Below, one piece after another: positions 22,011 through 33,984 of a stretch of 64,000 nucleotides of DNA. The DNA is from Zeugodacus cucurbitae. Taxonomy: Eukaryota; Arthropoda; Insecta; Diptera; Tephritidae. The position numbers and the translations under genes are program-made. Location of the stretch: the NCBI RefSeq assembly GCF_028554725.1, contig NC_071671.1, positions 12,560,001 through 12,624,000 on the forward strand. The letters are read 5' to 3'. Below the pieces are notes generated by a model. The model did no database searches. It saw only the letters and a program-made list of their open reading frames with translations, and was not told where the DNA came from. Positions within the stretch are counted from its first letter, which is position 1. Every line of letters starts with the position of its first letter.

Positions 22011-23508
22011 CAAGTAAGGAAGGGCTAAGTTCGGGTGTAACCGAATATTTTATACTCTCGCAACAAAAGTTGCTAAAGAGAGTATTATAATTTTGTCCAC
22101 ATAACGGTTGTTTGTAAGACCTAAAACTAAACGAGTTAGATATAGGGTTATATATACCAAAGTGATCAGGGTAACGAGTAAAGTTCAAATCCGGATGTCT
22201 GTCTGTCCGTCCGTCCGTCTGTCCGTCTGTCCGTCCGTGCAAGCTGTAACTTGAGTAAAAATTGAGATATCTTAATGAAACTTGGAACACGTGGCACCCT
22301 GAGGAGGTTGCTTTCGAAAATGAGCAAAATCGGTCCACTGCCACGCCCACAAAATAGCGATAACCAAAAACACATAGAGCTATAACTAAGCCATAAATAA
22401 AGTTATGAAAATAAAATTTGGAACATAGGATCGCATTAGGGGGGGGGGGGGGGCACATTTGAAAGTAATTTTTTTGGAAAAGTGGGCGTGACCCCGCCCC
22501 CAAATATGTTTTTTGTATATATCTTGCAAACCAATAAAGCTATATAAACCAAACTTTCTGCAGTCGTTTCTTTTAGCCGTTTCCTTATACAGTCCAAAAA
22601 TGAAAGATCGGATAATAACCACGCCCACCTCCCATACAAAGGGAGGGTTTCTCACTAACGAGAAACGTCAGGAACACAAAATTTCACAGAAATGATAGCA
22701 GAAGGAAGCTGCACACAGATCTTTTTACAAAATGGAAAATGGGCGTGGCATCAAAAACCATATCTCAGGAACTACTCGACAGATTTCAATGAAATTCGGT
22801 ATATAATATTTTATTAACACCCTGATGACATGTGTGGAAAATGGATGAAATCGGTTCACAACCACGACTACTTTCTTTATAACTCAATTTTGAGTTCCAT
22901 CTGAATCCTTCACTTTATAATATATACATTAGGAACCAATGATGATAGCGAAATAAAACTTTACACAAATACAGTATATGATCTGTGGCATCACTTGTGT
23001 CAAAATTGTCGAAAGCGGACTTTAACTTTTCAAGGCCCCAGATATCGAACATGTTGAACTCAGCGCCTAGTGTTAAATTTTACCCGAAAATATGGGTAAA
23101 TCTCTCAGCTAATTTAATGTAATTCAGAGGAATTTGTTTTCTTCCAATAGTGTGTCTCTGTTCCAAAAATTATTAAAATCGGGTCACAACATCTCCTAGC
23201 TCCCATATACCTAATTATAGGTTTTTCAAAAATTCGTTGGGCTTTATTACGCATATATGTATTGGTTAATATGTGATATATCTTAGCAAAATTAAGTAAG
23301 CGTATAGTATTGGATATAGTGTCCCTTGCTGGTGAAATTGAATGAAATCGGTTCAGGAATTACCTCAGCCCTCATATCTATATATGACGATTTTCGTTAT
23401 TCTATTAAACTTTATGCCGAATATTTATTTAATTTGATAAAATTTCTTCAAAAAATTGAGAGAGTATAAAATGTTCGGTTACACACGAACTTAGCCTTTC
23501 CTTACTTG
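22011..23508. mobile_element. 1.5-kb element with 49-bp terminal inverted repeats, complete
   Basis: The left terminus (22011-22059) starts CAAGTAAGGAAGGGCTAAGT and the right terminus (23460-23508) is its reverse complement with about 46 of 49 bases matching. Just inside each end the words TTCGG and CCGAA form a small hairpin around TGTGTAA/GTGTAA. The interior has a (GTCC/GTCT)n run at about 22197-22240, a 16-base G run at 22439-22454 and repeated phrases such as CACGCCCAC. No transposase is seen; the 217-residue minus frame across it is low-complexity and not conserved-looking. It is a non-autonomous DNA element. Relatives lie at 23540-24427, 32050-32840 and 49765-50660. Confidence 0.8.
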
Positions 23509-23539
23509 TTTAACTTTATTTATATTATATAATACACAA

Positions 23540-24427
23540 TTGGACCAACATATTCGTCATATATATTGTATAAAGTCCATTGAAAGTTTGTGTTCGATAT
23601 ATGGGGCCTTACAAACCTATGGTCCGATTTCAGCGATTTTTAGAATGGGGCTGCCACACTATAAACATAGTATTTGGGCAAAGTTCTGTACCGATATCTT
23701 CACTAGTGCTTACTTTATATATTGTAATGTAAACGATTCAGATCGTCTTCAAAGTTCTGGTATATAGGAAGTAGGCGTGGTTGTGAAGCAATTTGGCCTA
23801 TTTTCACAACATATCTTTGGGATGTAAGGAAACTATCACAAACCAAGTTTCATTGAAATCGGTCAAGTAGTTCCTGAGGTATGGTTTTCGACTCATAAAT
23901 GAGCGACGCCACGCCCATTTTCCATTTTGTAAAAAAATCTGAGTGCAGCTTCCATTTGCCATTTCTTATGTGAAATTTAGTGTTTCTGACGTTTTTCGTT
24001 AGTGAGTAAACCCACTTTTAGTTACTTTCAACCTAACCTTTGTATGGGAGGTGGGCGTGGTTATTATCCGATTACTTTCATTTCTGGACTGTATTAAGAA
24101 GCGTCTAAAAAAAACGACTGCAGAAAGTTTAGTTTATATAGCTCTATTGGTTTCCGAGATATGTACAAAAAACCTACTTGGGGGCGAGAAATAAGTGTGC
24201 CAAGTTTCATCAAGATATCTTAATTTTTACTCAAGCTACAGCTTGCACAGACGGACGGACGGACGGACGGAGAGACAGACATTCGGATTTGAACTCCTCT
24301 CTTCACCCTGATCACTTTGGTATATATAACCCTATATCTAACTCGTTTAGTTTTGGGTGTTACAAACAACCGTTATGTGAACAAAACTATAATACTCTCT
24401 TTAGCAACTTTGTTGTGAGAGTATACA
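23540..24427 (-). mobile_element. Truncated relative of the 49-bp-TIR element, inverted
   Basis: Read in reverse complement it follows the 22011-23508 element and especially the copy at 49765: the GGACGGACGGAC-type run (24249-24272), the CGAGTTAGATATAGGG phrase and the GGGCGTGGTTAT phrase come in the same order. Neither terminal inverted repeat is present. It ends near GAGAGTATA at about 24425. It sits head-on next to the complete copy. Confidence 0.75.
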
Positions 24428-25350
24428 AATGTGTTACTACTACCAAAAACGTTTCAAAACTAAAGAAATTGTTTTCAGCATTATATAATATATTGAACAT
24501 GATGTAGAGTGAATAAAACTGTGAACTTAAGAACCTGAAAAGTTTCTTAAACCATATAAATATTTAAACATATATATATATATACAAAATTATATGAATA
24601 AGCTATTTATATAATGAATTTTTGTTCTACTGTGTACCGTTACAAATTTGTCCTAGGAATTAAAAAAAAATCCCTGATATTACAATAAAGTTATTAATAT
24701 GCCAAACACGATTTTTAGTATATAGTATTTTTAGTAGCGAGGCAGACATTTAAGGATAATCAAGCACTTGTCAGCCGAGTTCTAGAATCTAATGTTTTTA
24801 ACCACTAATTTAATTAAAAAAATTGGTTTGTTTAAGTATTTTATTATTATTTTATTTCATTACTAACTATTTACTCTCAAATTATATTTACTATTTCACA
24901 ATCTTCAAAATGTTTTTAAGCATATATTAAAATGTTAACCAATTTAATATTTCACTAAACTCTTATTCCATATGAAAATAATTTATTTCGTTTGACGTGC
25001 GAATCCTTGGCCACAAAATAACCTCAAAAATACCGCAATGTTAATTTGAATACATATCATTAATTTAATACGTTTTATCATTAAATGCAAAACGTGTATT
25101 AATTTAAGTATTCAATTTAAATTTTTGCTATAAAATATTTATAGGAATTTTGAGGTTAAAGAAAGACATGCCAGTTGCATGCAGACGTGTTTAATTGGCG
25201 TCTGACGGCCGCCCACATGATTTCTAACGGATGGCATGCGGATGGGCCTTTATGTGCGGGTGTGTGTATTTCTGTAATTTTTGTTTATTTTTAATGGCAA
25301 TTTGTCGGCACTTCATTACAAGAGATTTAAATATAGATTGGACATACATA
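24428..25350. other. AT-rich spacer
   Basis: No coding sequence or recognisable repeat family. There is AT-rich simple sequence around 24560-24640. Confidence 0.4.
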
Positions 25351-25699
25351 CAGTGGTGGCCTTATAATTAGAAACGTCATGTTTGAAAAAATCAAATCAC
25401 TGTAAAGTTTTTATAAGACGCGAAGTGTAAATAGGTTTGTGTTTCTTGGCCGGTCACACAATTAGAAACGTGGAGTTTTTTCCTTTATATCCTCGGATTT
25501 TCTTAAACTTAGCGTAATAAAGGGAGTTAGTGAGTGATCCGGCAACAACCAAATACGTTTTAGTTTTTAGAATGGGCAAAAATAATTATATACTCCAAAA
25601 CTGAGAGACTTAATTGTGAGGTCCTTTCAAAATAATATATTGTCAATGTCGACTACGGCATAAAGGTTCGCTTGGTAAAAAAAAGTTTTTTTCAGCTAT

Positions 25700-26500
25700 T
25701 AATTTGTTTAAAAATTAAAACAATGAAGTTTGAAACCTCCACCGGGAAGCCAAGGACTCGAAAAACTACTTTATCAGCAGGATAATTTGATAAAGGCTGA
25801 AGTTGGACATCAAATTAGTGTAGAAACCTCAGCTCGGGCAATAAGAAGGTACTTACAAGGCTCGGGAATGCGTGGGTGCATTGCCAAAAAAAAAACTCTT
25901 GTAGCAAAAAAAATTACTAAGGAGCGGTTGCGATTTGCAAAGTAAGTGCTACAGAAAAGTTCCCAATACTGAAATAGAGTTCTCTGGAGTGATGAGTATG
26001 AGTTAAATTTATTCCAAACCGTTGAAAAATCGTATGTTAGGCGGCCTCCAAACATGGTCCTAAACCTAGGGTACATTGTGAAAATAGTAAAACACGGTGG
26101 CGGATCTGTTGTGGTTTGGGGAGTATTTTCCTGTAGTGATGGTCGCCTAATGGTGCGTATTCGACGGATAATAGATCAAAATCAATAGAAAACATTCTGG
26201 AGAATGTAATTGAACCATATTACTTTGAGAAGAGGCCAGTCCATTACATTTTCCAGCACTATATTGACCCAAAACACACTTGAAGGTTAGTGGAGAGCTG
26301 AATGTCGAATCAAAATATTGGTGTTTCGTCCAAGCCTCTGCAAATTCCTGATCTCAACATAATTAAAAACGTATAACCAATTATTAAACGAGCCTTAAGA
26401 ACTAAAAACCTCAAAATAATAACCGTTCGTTTCAAACGGTTCAACAAAACAAGCCATTCATGACTTCAATATAAATATCCCAATATTTAAATCAAAGTTT
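25700..26500 (+). pseudogene. Tc1-like transposase remnant
   Basis: The N-terminal DNA-binding and the early catalytic region are visible in three frame segments. The open piece at 25730-25945 encodes the linker ending ITKERLRFAK; the segment around 25975-26185 carries LWSDE and KHGGGSVVVWG. Later motifs (the second Asp and the SPDLNPIE-type block) are unreadable because of stop codons. Tc1 transposases are about 340 residues; no single frame exceeds about 75 here. Confidence 0.75.
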
Positions 26501-26734
26501 ACTGCGAAAACTAGACAATATTGTTAAAAATAAAAGTTATCAAACGAAATATTAAAAATTTCATCCATTTTGTTACCTTTTTTATATAGATATCCTTTAG
26601 ATTTTACTAACTTTTCTAATTATATGACCATACTGAATTTACCTATAGCCCATGCCTTTCTTACATGATTTATGCAATCCATGAGTATAATACTCTTAAA
26701 ATTCTGCCTCGATAGTAACATTTTAATTTTTGAA

Positions 26735-26959
26735 TTATGGCATGGTTGAAAAGTTCGATTTGTGGCAGTAAATTTGTATGAAAATTTACTTCTATTGCCA
26801 TTTCAAGAGTTCGAGTTATGGAGAACTCCGAGTAATAGAAGTTCGGGTTATAGAAGGAAATTTGTATGAAATTAGATTTATAAACGCTATTGCCAGTTCA
26901 AAAGTTCGAGTTATGGCGATCTTCGACCTATTGAAGTTCGAGTTATGGAAGTTCCACTG
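26735..26959 (+). mobile_element. 156-bp TA-flanked MITE family, copy 2, nested in the Tc1-like element
   Basis: The right end TTCGAGTTATGGAAGTTCCA followed by CTG and TA matches the family terminus. GAGTTATGG and AAGTTCGAG words are repeated inside, so this copy looks internally expanded compared with the 156-bp copy at 31855. The left boundary is approximate. It lies inside the right half of the 25351-27115 transposon, so it inserted later. Confidence 0.6.
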
Positions 26960-27117
26960 TAATTAATGTTGTGGTTTTTTTGAAGCAAAACTCAAATAAG
27001 ATTTGTTACTTTGTCAATTCCAATTAATAGTTTAAATATGGCAATGTACATTTTTTAAATATATTAAGGAAATTATATGCTGTAAAGCCGTTTCTAATTA
27101 TAAGACTGATTACTGTA

Positions 27118-28379
27118 TATACAATAATTGCTCTTAATAGCTAAATGCTGAAGCTCCCAAAGTAGAGTACATACTGAATACACATATGGGCAAGTAAGAT
27201 TATATCGGAAATGTTTTCTTATATTTTTGATATTCAACATACGATAACTAACTCGTTTATTCTAAAGCTGTGTATTTTTCAAAAAAAAATTAATTTCAAT
27301 CTTCCTTTACTTCTCAATTGTTATAACAAACGGCCGACTGTACCACAAGAGGTCTATTGTTTAATTTGTGGTCTTTCATGCTGTTATTAAATTATTAAAA
27401 ATTTATACGCCTAACCGTGTGGGACTTGATTATAAGCACCCACACAAAATAACATAATTTATTTATTTAAAAGAGAAGAAGAATAAAAAACCAGGATCAG
27501 AAAGAAACGGAATTTGTGTAAGTAGCTGGGCCGAACTCAACCACAAATTAAGTTATTGCGCTTATGACTTTTACCACAAGCAACAACACACACACACACA
27601 CACACACATCCTTACATATGTACATATTACTACATTTTTACTACAATAAAGCTTAGGCTCACCCATGCCTGCGCTCGTTGAACTCGGAAAACTATGCAGC
27701 CGTTGGAGCACCTACGAAATATTTACAACTGCATAATAGATGTGAATGTGTATATGTGTGTGTGTGTGCTTTAGTTTCAATTTCATGCGAATTGCGTTGA
27801 TTTAGAGCAGCTGTCCGAGCGCATCACTACACAAAATACGAGAATTGCGCAAACCAAACAGAAGACAGGTGAAAGGTAAGGTCACAAAATGTTGTGTTTG
27901 TATGTGTGTGCTTCTCTTTATTTATATTTGTATGTATGTATTTTTTCGTAGTGCCTAAATCTCTGCCAAAATAAAACAATTTTTTTTTGAATGAATAAAT
28001 GGAGCAATTTAAGCTCGGTTGCAGCTAAGCCATTTATACCAAGCGTTTCTATATTTTCTATTCTTTATTATTTGTTAAATTAAGTTGTGTGTAACTAATT
28101 TGAAGGTGTAGACTAAATACTTCAACCGAGGAGGCAGGGGACTAATACAATTTTCATTTTATAATACATGTTAACTCAAGATATTTATTGTACAAAATTC
28201 CGATAAGCTGGTACTCATAACAATATATAAATACATATATATATCTACTATCTGAAAAATATTTTGGAAATCCTTAAAAAAGGCGGATGAGTTGACCACT
28301 CAGGGGCAGCTGGGAACGCAGCAGAACCACACAATCACACAACCACAAAACTACTATGGGGCAATATTGACAGTGGATA
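27118..28379. other. Intergenic sequence with (CA)n
   Basis: No supported gene. A (CA)n microsatellite at about 27586-27608, a GT-rich run near 27752-27768, and a less AT-rich patch at 27640-27880 ending in a possible donor (GAAAG then GTAAGG near 27877). Confidence 0.4.
27586..27608. repeat. (CA)n microsatellite
   Basis: Roughly eleven CA units, in an otherwise non-repetitive, moderately AT-rich patch. Confidence 0.85.
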
Positions 28380-28670
28380 GAACAAAAAACTTCTAATTTT
28401 AAGACAGAGAGAACTATTAAGTATCGCAGGGGTCATCATGAGGCACTTACCTTTAAGAAGCCAGAAATTTGGTATAGTAGAATTTGCAGAAAGGAGGATG
28501 ATGAGACGCTAGAACATTATCTTTGCGAATGCCTAGCCTTCAGTCGATTAAGAAGAGATACTTTCCACGGCTCCCAGTACTTTAACCTAAGAAAAATCGT
28601 ACAGCCGGGATGGAGCGCTTATGATCAGGTTTACTTTGCCTCCGTTTTCAGCCAACCAACCAAGATATGA
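28380..28670 (+). pseudogene. R1-like LINE ORF2 C-terminal tail
   Basis: The + strand reads YRRGHHEALTFKKPEIWYSR followed by ICRKEDDETLEHYLCECLAF, then a tail ending VYFASVFSQPTKI and a TGA at about 28668. The C-x2-C...H-x4-C arrangement after an RNase H-like region is typical of the C-terminus of R1/I-type LINE ORF2 proteins, where it helps bind nucleic acid. An in-frame stop near 28370 and loss of everything upstream show a 5'-truncated dead copy. Confidence 0.7.
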
Positions 28671-31600
28671 AATTTTTTAGAATAGAGTTGCCACCAATCG
28701 ATTTTTAATAAACCGTTTCGAATGGTTTTCAAAGAAGCTTTGGCTTTTCATCAAACTAGGTTTGTAAAGTTCACAGAAGATTTTCTTTATTTGAAACTTA
28801 AAACTTCAATACAAAACTAGTAAATCAATTTCACATTCACTGCCAGTTTAAGCCTGTTTTCTATAACTTAGTCAGCTCCATTACATTAACCATTGCAATT
28901 TTTTAATCGTAGATAAAGTTGACGATCGTTCATGATGACTACCACAAAAACACGTTCCTCAGCATACCTATCAGAGAACGGCATTTGCTGAATGAAAAAC
29001 ATTCGTACGCGCTCAACAGCCGAATAATCACACTGTTCGGATAAGCCGATCTAACTTGCCTGAGCTCACATTTTCGTTGTTGATTTTAAATTCACTCGTG
29101 TGGGTGTGATTTTTTGTTTCACTCCGAGTTTGTTCGGCTCGTGTTCAATATAATGATTTCGGGCGCTTGCTCATTCGGTTCAACAATCATTGTTTTGAAC
29201 AAGAACAACACTCAACTCGCAAAAATCAACTCGTATGATTTTACTCATGCGCGCAGCAAGCGGCACTTTTTCTGCACAGATGAAATGTGAGAAGAAGAAC
29301 AAGACAAGCTACAACAACAAACTGCATAGAAATTGTTACGGTACATGCAGTCGTAACGCTCACATCGTGTCGTCTTGTCGCTAATTGTTTACTCATAATC
29401 GATCAACTCAAATTGAACCGAATGATGCTTTCGTCAACACAGGCTCATTTTATTGAACGCTGACTTTTGTTCAGTGAGTTGAATTGAGTGAGAAATTTTG
29501 AACCGAGGACTCAAAATCCAAAGAATGATGTGTACGGCAAATTGAGTTGATTTTTACTCATCACTCTGTTTTTTTCAGTGAGTTGAGTTGAATGAAAAAG
29601 TTCGCGTATGAGTAAAGGAAAAAGGACTCATAATCGAAATACCATATTTCAAAAGATCTTCAATGGACGTCAGTGGATTCCAGAGATTCCAAGAAGCAAG
29701 GAAAGGAATAAGTAACAAACATATTATAAATCTACAGAAGACTTGCTAGTAAAGTACATACATAGCTTTACATCCATTTTTGGTCGTGAAGCCTTGGGTA
29801 CAAAAAACATAAATATGTAAATATATAAGCCGTGTGAAAAGGAACTATATCAACCGAAAGAATGCGCTTGACCAGCAACCCAGGCCGACTGGTTCACTAA
29901 ACGGTCGGCTGATTTTCGCTTTCAAGGTTGCACTTGAGCAGCATACGTATATATGTTGGCTTAAGGCCGGCAAGCGTGTAATCGACGTTTGAAACTGAAG
30001 AAAGCGACCAGCTGAAGAAAAGAAAAGCCACACATAGCCACATGGCATGCATTGCACAGCCGTTATATAATTCACCTTCCGCACCGCACAATGCATGCGA
30101 TGCCCCGCAAGGATTTGGATTGTACCCATTTACTTGTAGATAAAGTGTGTGCTCAACTGAGTTATTAGGCTAAGTATGATGCTGTTCGCTGACCGCAGTG
30201 AGTTCGGTGCAAGACAGCGCTATCGCTTTGCAGTTGTGTGCGTGTAGATGTGTAAGTATTTTTAGTTACTTGGCCACTGGCAGTATGCATTGTCGATGAT
30301 GCTCTAGATTTCAGTTTTCAATTTTTCAAATTTTTTATCTAACATTTCATCCACAGTAGCCGTTATAAAAATGGATAAAGTGAAAGTAAATATTTGTGTG
30401 TTTGTGCCTGTGTGCGTGCAGCAGATCTTTAAGTGGCTCATGGGCGTGTAAACACAAGTTTACGCTCATCCGCATAGCCTGCGCACACACACTAAAGTGA
30501 AAACAGTTATGAACGCTTGTGCGCCTAAAAATGTGCTTTAAAGAAATCGATTTATTGCAAACCAGCTTACATATATAGCTAACTAAGTCTCCGACTACGC
30601 CAGATGCTTCTACTAACAACAACAACAAAGAATTCAATACAGTTTACTGCGTACTCACCGCAAGCGCTCTTCAAGTGAAGAGTACCGTTATATATATACA
30701 TGTTTGCCTTTATTTGTGTGTCTATGCGCTAGGAATTTTCATGGCTAAATGAGTTTTTAATTTTGAATTATTATCGTAACAATGACCTTCAAAAGCTTTC
30801 GATTACAATCCACTCGTTGGTCGAAAGAAAATATTGAGGAAGAAATTGTGGGAAAAATTTCTCAGAAATTCTCCGGTTTGTTGTGACTCGTTGGAAAATA
30901 TATTGAAGGAGCAATTATGTTTTGATTGTTGGATATTAATAATAGACGTGCTGCTGCAAAGCAATATAATTAAAGAAGAAAGACGGGCAAAAAATATACG
31001 AAAAATTCCTAAATTTAATAATGCAAGTAAGTACAATAACGGTTAATTAAAATTTAAAGTGGGAAAAAGGCCAAAATAGCAAACACAATAGAAATGAAAT
31101 TGAAGCAAACGTGTCGGAAATAATCGACAATGTGTGGGTAGATGTGGTTATGAAGCCATTGCGGTTACAGCTTGTAGATTTTTCTTGGATATGAAAAAAA
31201 TATATGATTCAATAAAAAAACTATTTCAGTTCGTTTTTAATTTAATATAATTCTTCAAATTATTCAAACCAAATTGAACTCAATGAGGGTCAGCTTAGGG
31301 TTAAGTTCTCTGGCTGACACACGAAATTATTATTAAGACTACTAAAGACAAGATTTGTAAATTTATCTCTTGGTTGAACAATTAAACCCTCTAGAACTAG
31401 AGAAAGTAAAAGTTATTGTAGGTGAAAAGCCTACTAAATCGTTTGTGATTTAACTCAGGTTAAAAGGCCGAAATCCATTATTGATAACTGTTAATTTTCC
31501 AGATATTAGTAGTAGTGGTGTGGATAATTATCTCTGCTTGAGCAATATTTCAAGTATAAAAGTTCGGCTATTTTTCAGGAAGTCCCATATAATGAGATAA

Positions 31601-31854
31601 TTATGTCTTTATGCGAAGAGCCGACTTAAACGTTTAGTAAAAATAAATCCATTATTTGGATATATGGCTTTAGCAATTTTTATTCTGCCTAGTATAAGTT
31701 CCATTTCCGATTTCATACTGCAAAAAAAATTTCTCAGACCGTTTTGTGATTGCTTGACTCAGTTTTGTTTGAGAACGCGTCTGAAATGAACACCAGATAA
31801 AGGAAATCGTCGAGTTCTACCTTTGCTTTTACCTTTACCATGTAAATAATACTA
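28671..31854. other. Intergenic sequence, including a GAGTTGA-rich block
   Basis: No supported coding sequence. The block at about 29100-29640 is rich in ACTCAACTC/GAGTTGA and TTTACTCAT words in both orientations (see findings). A patch at 29880-30640 has balanced composition and short frames on the minus strand without recognisable domains. Beyond 30800 it is AT-rich. Confidence 0.4.
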
Positions 31855-32010
31855 CAGTTGAACTTCCCTAACTAGAATCACCATAATCCACAAAAAATAT
31901 TCGAGTTAAAGAGACTTCGAGTTATGGAAGGTAATTTGTAGGAAATTTGACTTATAATTGTCAATTTAAGAGTTCAAGTTATAGAAGTTCGAGTTATGGA
32001 TGTTCAACTG
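31855..32010 (+). mobile_element. 156-bp TA-flanked MITE family, complete copy
   Basis: It begins CAGTTGAACTTCCCTAAC and ends GAGTTATGGATGTTCAACTG, which are imperfect inverted repeats of each other, with TA at 31853-31854 and at 32011-32012. The TA duplication and CAGT terminus are the hallmarks of Tc1/mariner-type elements; at 156 bp it is a non-autonomous MITE. Relatives are at 1920 and 26735. Confidence 0.8.
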
Positions 32011-32049
32011 TATAACTTTGAACTTAACACCACTATTCTTATGAAGAGA

Positions 32050-32840
32050 CAAGCTATATAAACTGTACATACTGGACACATTTCCCTTTAGCATACGGTT
32101 ATATCCCATGAGAATGGGTGATATCGGTTAACAACCACGTCTATTCCCATATAACTCTCTCTTACATTATATGTATATCTCAAAAATCCACGAAGATAAA
32201 GAAACAAAACTATACACAAACACGGCATTTAACGTGTGGCTCATTTAAAAATTTTCTAAATCAGACGATAAATTTCCAAGGCTCCAGACCTCAGTGCCAA
32301 TGCATAATTTAACATTATGATAAGAAATTCAGAGGAAATCATTTTCTTCTAATAATGTGTATCTGTGTCAAAAATGAGTGAAATGGGGTCACAACTTCCG
32401 CTAGGTCACAAATACCTCACATACGGATTTCCAAACATCCGGTTCAGGAATAATCCATTACTCATATAGGTAAGATTAGGTTTGTCTGGTGGGCCAGTAG
32501 GTCCCGCATAGACCAGTTATGGTCCTTAGCGATACCAGATGGCAGGACAAACACACAAGAGATGCTCCACTGTTTCCTTGGTGCCCTGCTCTTGACAGTT
32601 CCTGCATTCCTCCCGATCTGACAGTCTCATATTATAGGCGTGTGTCGCCACTTGGCTGTGATCAGTGAGTATGTCAACCATGAACCTACACCCCTCATAC
32701 ACACTATATAAAGATTTTCGTTTTCTAGTGGACTTTAGCAGAATATATAGGTAAAATTTTGTGTTCTCATAATAAAATTTATAAATATATTGCAAGAGTA
32801 TAAAAGATTCGGTTACATCCGCTTAGCACTTCCTTACTTG
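32050..32840 (+). mobile_element. Truncated relative of the 49-bp-TIR element, right end kept
   Basis: The right terminus reads TTCGGTTACATCCGCTTAGC and ends CTTCCTTACTTG at 32840, matching the right end of the 22011-23508 element. Phrases such as AATGGGTGATATCGGTTA and CTCCAGACCTCAG follow the same order. The left end is missing. A LINE fragment interrupts it at about 32470-32700. Confidence 0.7.
32470..32700 (-). pseudogene. R1-like LINE tail nested in a TIR element
   Basis: The minus strand encodes DHSQVATHAYNMRLSDREEC, then RNCQEQGTKETVEHLLCVCP, a CCHC-type C-terminal motif of R1-like ORF2 proteins, followed by a short 3' end. The flanking sequence on both sides (about 32460 and from 32703) continues the TIR-element sequence, so this short 5'-truncated LINE inserted into it. 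It is unrelated in sequence to the tail at 28380. Confidence 0.7.
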
Positions 32841-33980
32841 TTTTCTATAACCTTTTGATATTTTTGATTCTCACAATAATCTAAAGCGGTCGCAACCATA
32901 GTTATCTCAATAAGTTACACCTTTATATTTCTATTTTTGACTTGATAACGCTACATACATTCAGTATAGTATAAGTATCGAATCATAATGTAATTGAAAT
33001 TTGCTTATTACATTGCCTATTGTGATAATTTTCTGTTGCTGCCCATCGTTTGATGCCATTGTTTCTATAATTGTGGTAATTGTATAATTTTAGCTATTAA
33101 ACGCCCATTTGGCATACAATTTAATGGCTCTCAAAGAGGCTCCTTCTGTACTCGTACTATAGTTTCGACCTTTTCCATTTATACTATATGGCAACGTATG
33201 AGTGTGGTTGCGCAACCGCCTAAGTAGTTACGTGCAAAATTTATGATAATGGTTTTGAACTTTGTTGCCAGTATTTAATAGATGCGTTGTACCACAATTA
33301 GAAGCAACGTACCTGTAAGTACCTCGAATATTTAACTGGAGAAGGTAAACATAACAGATAATTGATTGGGTACATTTGTGTTAACGAGAATATTATTCAA
33401 TGTATGCGGGGCAGCGGAGCTATAGGGGAACTTAGTAATGCTAATGGAAGGAGATAGAGATAATGTGGTAATCATGCAACATTAAATTTTATTAATTATA
33501 ATTTTATATTTAATTATCATTATAAATATTTTGAAAACAGTCTTTAGGGGCTGACGGTAGTCCTTTCACACTTGTAGTCTACTCCTAATGAGCTTGGCTT
33601 CAAATAAATGCTGCAAAAGCGAATGAATTGTCATTACCTTAGCGGTGGTCTGTCCTTTTTGACTCGAAGTGAGCCTTAAAAAGTTTAGAAAGCTGCTTTC
33701 ATACACTGCAGTCGTCATCTTTAGTATAAAGATTCTGAATAGTCACTGATGATTGCCAATTGATAAACAAGTAAAGCAAGTTGTCTGTATTACACGGACA
33801 GGCATCGTAGAAAGGCACCAATGCTTTGAATATTATTACGAAACTCAATATTGTATTCCATTGCTTTCAAATAAATATTTACAACTTGGAATGTTGCCAC
33901 AGGTTGTCAAATAACTCCCTTCCGCTTTTTTGCTCTTTATTCAATGTTTTATAAGAAGTGTTACAGTGATCGGATTTAGT
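32841..33980. other. AT-rich intergenic sequence
   Basis: No coding sequence or repeat family that I can name. Confidence 0.4.
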
Positions 33981-33984
33981 TCAA

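Larger units (their letters stand above)
25351..27115 (+). mobile_element. Tc1-like transposon with degenerate transposase and nested MITE
   Basis: Left end CAGTGGTGGCCTTATAATTA; the reverse complement of the right end is CAGTAATCAGTCTTATAATT; both then read GAAACG. TA flanks each end (25349-25350 and 27116-27117). Second copies of the AATTAGAAA word lie inside the left end near 25460 and inside the right end near 26610, as in inverted-repeat/direct-repeat Tc1 elements. From about 25700 to 26500 the + strand shows Tc1 transposase pieces: RAIRRYLQGSGMRGCIAKKK, RVLWSDEYELNLFQ (first catalytic Asp), YVRRPPN and VKHGGGSVVVWGVFS, with stops and frameshifts. It is inactive. Confidence 0.8.

Noticed and set aside
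21850..22503. 217-codon minus frame
   Set aside because: Spans the edge of the 49-bp-TIR element and its low-complexity runs (poly-Pro from the G run, GRTDGRTD from GTCC repeats).
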